Assembly (NCBI GenBank): GCA_902781655.1
Contig: CACZJZ010000001.1
Location: forward strand, 62,001-126,000
DNA: 64,000 nucleotides
Source of the DNA: an uncultured Lachnospiraceae bacterium
GTDB lineage: Bacteria; Bacillota; Clostridia; Lachnospirales; Lachnospiraceae
Direction of reading: 5' to 3'
Shown: piece by piece, positions 62,775 through 64,000 of the stretch
How positions within the stretch are numbered: position 1 is the stretch's first letter
How the letters are laid out: every line of letters begins with the position of its first letter
Position numbers and translations under genes: made by a program
The notes under the pieces: generated by a model
Databases searched by the model: none
What the model saw: only the letters and a program-made list of their open reading frames with translations
Told to the model about the DNA's origin: nothing

Positions 62775-64000
62775 TCATTCATCCTCTGCCATGGAGAGCG
62801 TCTCCCACTGATCATACAGCGCTGCGAGCGATTCGTCGTTCGCAGCCTTTTCTTTTGTCAGCGCGTTAAGCTTCTCAAGGTCTGTGCAGTTCTCAGGAAG
62901 TGCCATTTCCTGTTCGATGGCGGAATTTCTTTCCTCAAGGGTGCTGATTTTGTCCTCGCATTTCTTCAGATCATTTTCCCGTTTGCGCTGCCTTGCCTGC
63001 TCCTCTTTTCTCGCCTTCCAATCCCTGGAACCGGATGCCGGCTCTTCTGGCACAGAGATGCCGGAAGAAGCTGCGGAATTGCTGTCCTGCTCCCTATCGG
63101 CTAATACACCAGCACCGGCAAGAAGCGCATTCCCGATCTGTCCCGATTTCTCCAGATAATGATCATAACAGCCGAAATAACAGGCCGGTGCCGGCTGGTC
63201 CACATAGCCGGGATAGTCCAGAATCACCTCGTGCGTGAGAGAGAGAATGCGCGATGCCGTATGGTTGATGAAATATCGGTCATGCGAGACGCACAATACC
63301 GTGCCCTCATAGGAATTCAGCGCATTTTCCAGCACTTCCTTCGAAACAATATCCAGGTGGTTTGTCGGCTCGTCCAGCATGAGAAAATTTGCCTCCGAGA
63401 GCATCAGCTTTGCAAGGGAGACGCGACCCTTTTCACCGCCGGACAGAGAACGGATCTGTTTGAACACATCCTCTCCTGTGAACAGAAATGAGGCGAGAAG
63501 ATTGCGGATCTCTGTGTTAGTCATATCCGGATGAGCATCTGCAATTTCCTCGAACACGGTATTATCATCATGCAGGACATGATGTTCCTGGTCATAGTAT
63601 CCGACGTGGACATTGACGCCGGTCCGAATCAGACCCTCATCCGGCGTGAGAATCCCATTCAGAATTTTCAGCAGTGTGGTCTTCCCGGTGCCGTTGTCGC
63701 CGATGAGCGCCACATGCTCTCCTCTGTGGATATCAAAACTGATGCCGGAAAACAGATGATTGCTGCCGAATGACATGGCAAGGTTTTCCACATGAAGGAC
63801 ATCCCGGCCGCTGGCGATACAGGGCTTGAGGGAAAGCCGCATTTCTCCGCCCGGACCCGCTGGCTTTTCGACAATAGTCATTTTCTGGAGCATTTTCTCG
63901 CGGGACTCAGCGCGGCGGATGGACTTCTCCCGGTTAAAGCGGCGGAGTTTCTCGATGACCTCCTCCTGGTGCCGGATCTCAGCCTGATTGTTCAGGTAAG
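62775..64000 (-). CDS. ABC-F family ATPase, C-terminal part (cut by the window edge)
   Basis: The gene starts beyond the right edge; about 408 residues are here. The region at 63894-64000 is the charged inter-domain linker (RRFNREKSIRRAESREKM). The second NBD follows with LIGDNGTGKTTLL, signature SLSGGEKGRVSLAKL, LDEPTNHLD and VSHDRYF. A long Lys/Glu coiled C-terminal extension closes the protein. ABC-F proteins act on the ribosome, some giving antibiotic protection; the subgroup (YdiF-like) cannot be fixed from this half. It is convergent with icd, leaving only nine bases between them. Confidence 0.93.
   Translation of the reverse strand, partial: YLNNQAEIRHQEEVIEKLRRFNREKSIRRAESREKMLQKMTIVEKPAGPGGEMRLSLKPCIASGRDVLHVENLAMSFGSNHLFSGISFDIHRGEHVALIGDNGTGKTTLLKILNGILTPDEGLIRTGVNVHVGYYDQEHHVLHDDNTVFEEIADAHPDMTNTEIRNLLASFLFTGEDVFKQIRSLSGGEKGRVSLAKLMLSEANFLMLDEPTNHLDIVSKEVLENALNSYEGTVLCVSHDRYFINHTASRILSLTHEVILDYPGYVDQPAPACYFGCYDHYLEKSGQIGNALLAGAGVLADREQDSNSAASSGISVPEEPASGSRDWKARKEEQARQRKRENDLKKCEDKISTLEERNSAIEQEMALPENCTDLEKLNALTKEKAANDESLAALYDQWETLSMAEDE

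Overview
The window reads as a chromosomal housekeeping segment of a fairly GC-rich low-GC-phylum (Firmicutes) anaerobe, most likely a Clostridia member close to Lachnospiraceae. Reasons: strong GGAGG-type ribosome binding sites, a T-box in front of pheST, NrdR, the YqeG and UPF0210 families, a BMP-type nucleoside ABC system, DUF5688- and DUF6472-like proteins, Rnf-type subunits and a clostridial EF-G paralog. This placement is inference from gene content. I see no phage, transposase, integrase, plasmid gene or CRISPR array.

Layout. 0.1-7 kb: a sensor histidine kinase, overlapping hisH-hisF, a PepD-like dipeptidase, ung and a LysA-like PLP decarboxylase. 7-14 kb: tRNA-Leu(CAA), a zf-HC2 membrane protein, polA-coaE-MBL hydrolase, the ACT/UPF0210 pair and tRNA-Gly(CCC) on the minus strand. 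14-21 kb: nrdR, yqeG, aroE-aroK-aroQ, efp, a DUF5688-like protein, a broken tRNA-Arg(CCG) in front of an SH3-domain membrane protein, and a small Cys-rich protein. 21-26 kb: mnmA, gap-pgk-tpiA and xpt. 26-32 kb, minus strand: a BMP lipoprotein, a double ATPase and two permeases behind a structured leader that contains a terminator. 32-37 kb: a flavoprotein, cmk, then ispH overlapping an S1-domain gene, and a minus-strand RNase H-like exonuclease. 37-45 kb: an rnfC-rnfD pair without the other rnf genes, thrC, citrate synthase and Xaa-Pro aminopeptidase. 44.6-51 kb: a strong 6S RNA candidate, a T-box with pheS-pheT, an M18 aminopeptidase and queA. 51-54 kb, minus strand: tyrA-aroA. 54-63 kb: an EF-G paralog, leuS, then a homocitrate/isopropylmalate-synthase-family protein, a GntR regulator and isocitrate dehydrogenase. 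The right edge cuts an ABC-F protein.

How the genes work together. Aromatic synthesis is spread over two loci: aroE-aroK-aroQ supply shikimate-pathway steps and tyrA-aroA finish towards chorismate and tyrosine. Lower glycolysis is a compact block. The Si-type citrate synthase, the HMGL-type synthase (candidate Re-citrate synthase) and NADP isocitrate dehydrogenase point to a partial oxidative TCA branch that makes 2-oxoglutarate. Xpt and the BMP transporter suggest nucleoside or purine salvage. The points most worth a second look are the 6S RNA candidate, the truncated tRNA-Arg whose promoter now faces a protein gene, the BMP leader attenuator, the isolated rnfCD pair with an altered flavinylation segment, the ispH/S1 overlap, and a palindromic operator over the HMGL-GntR-icd promoter.
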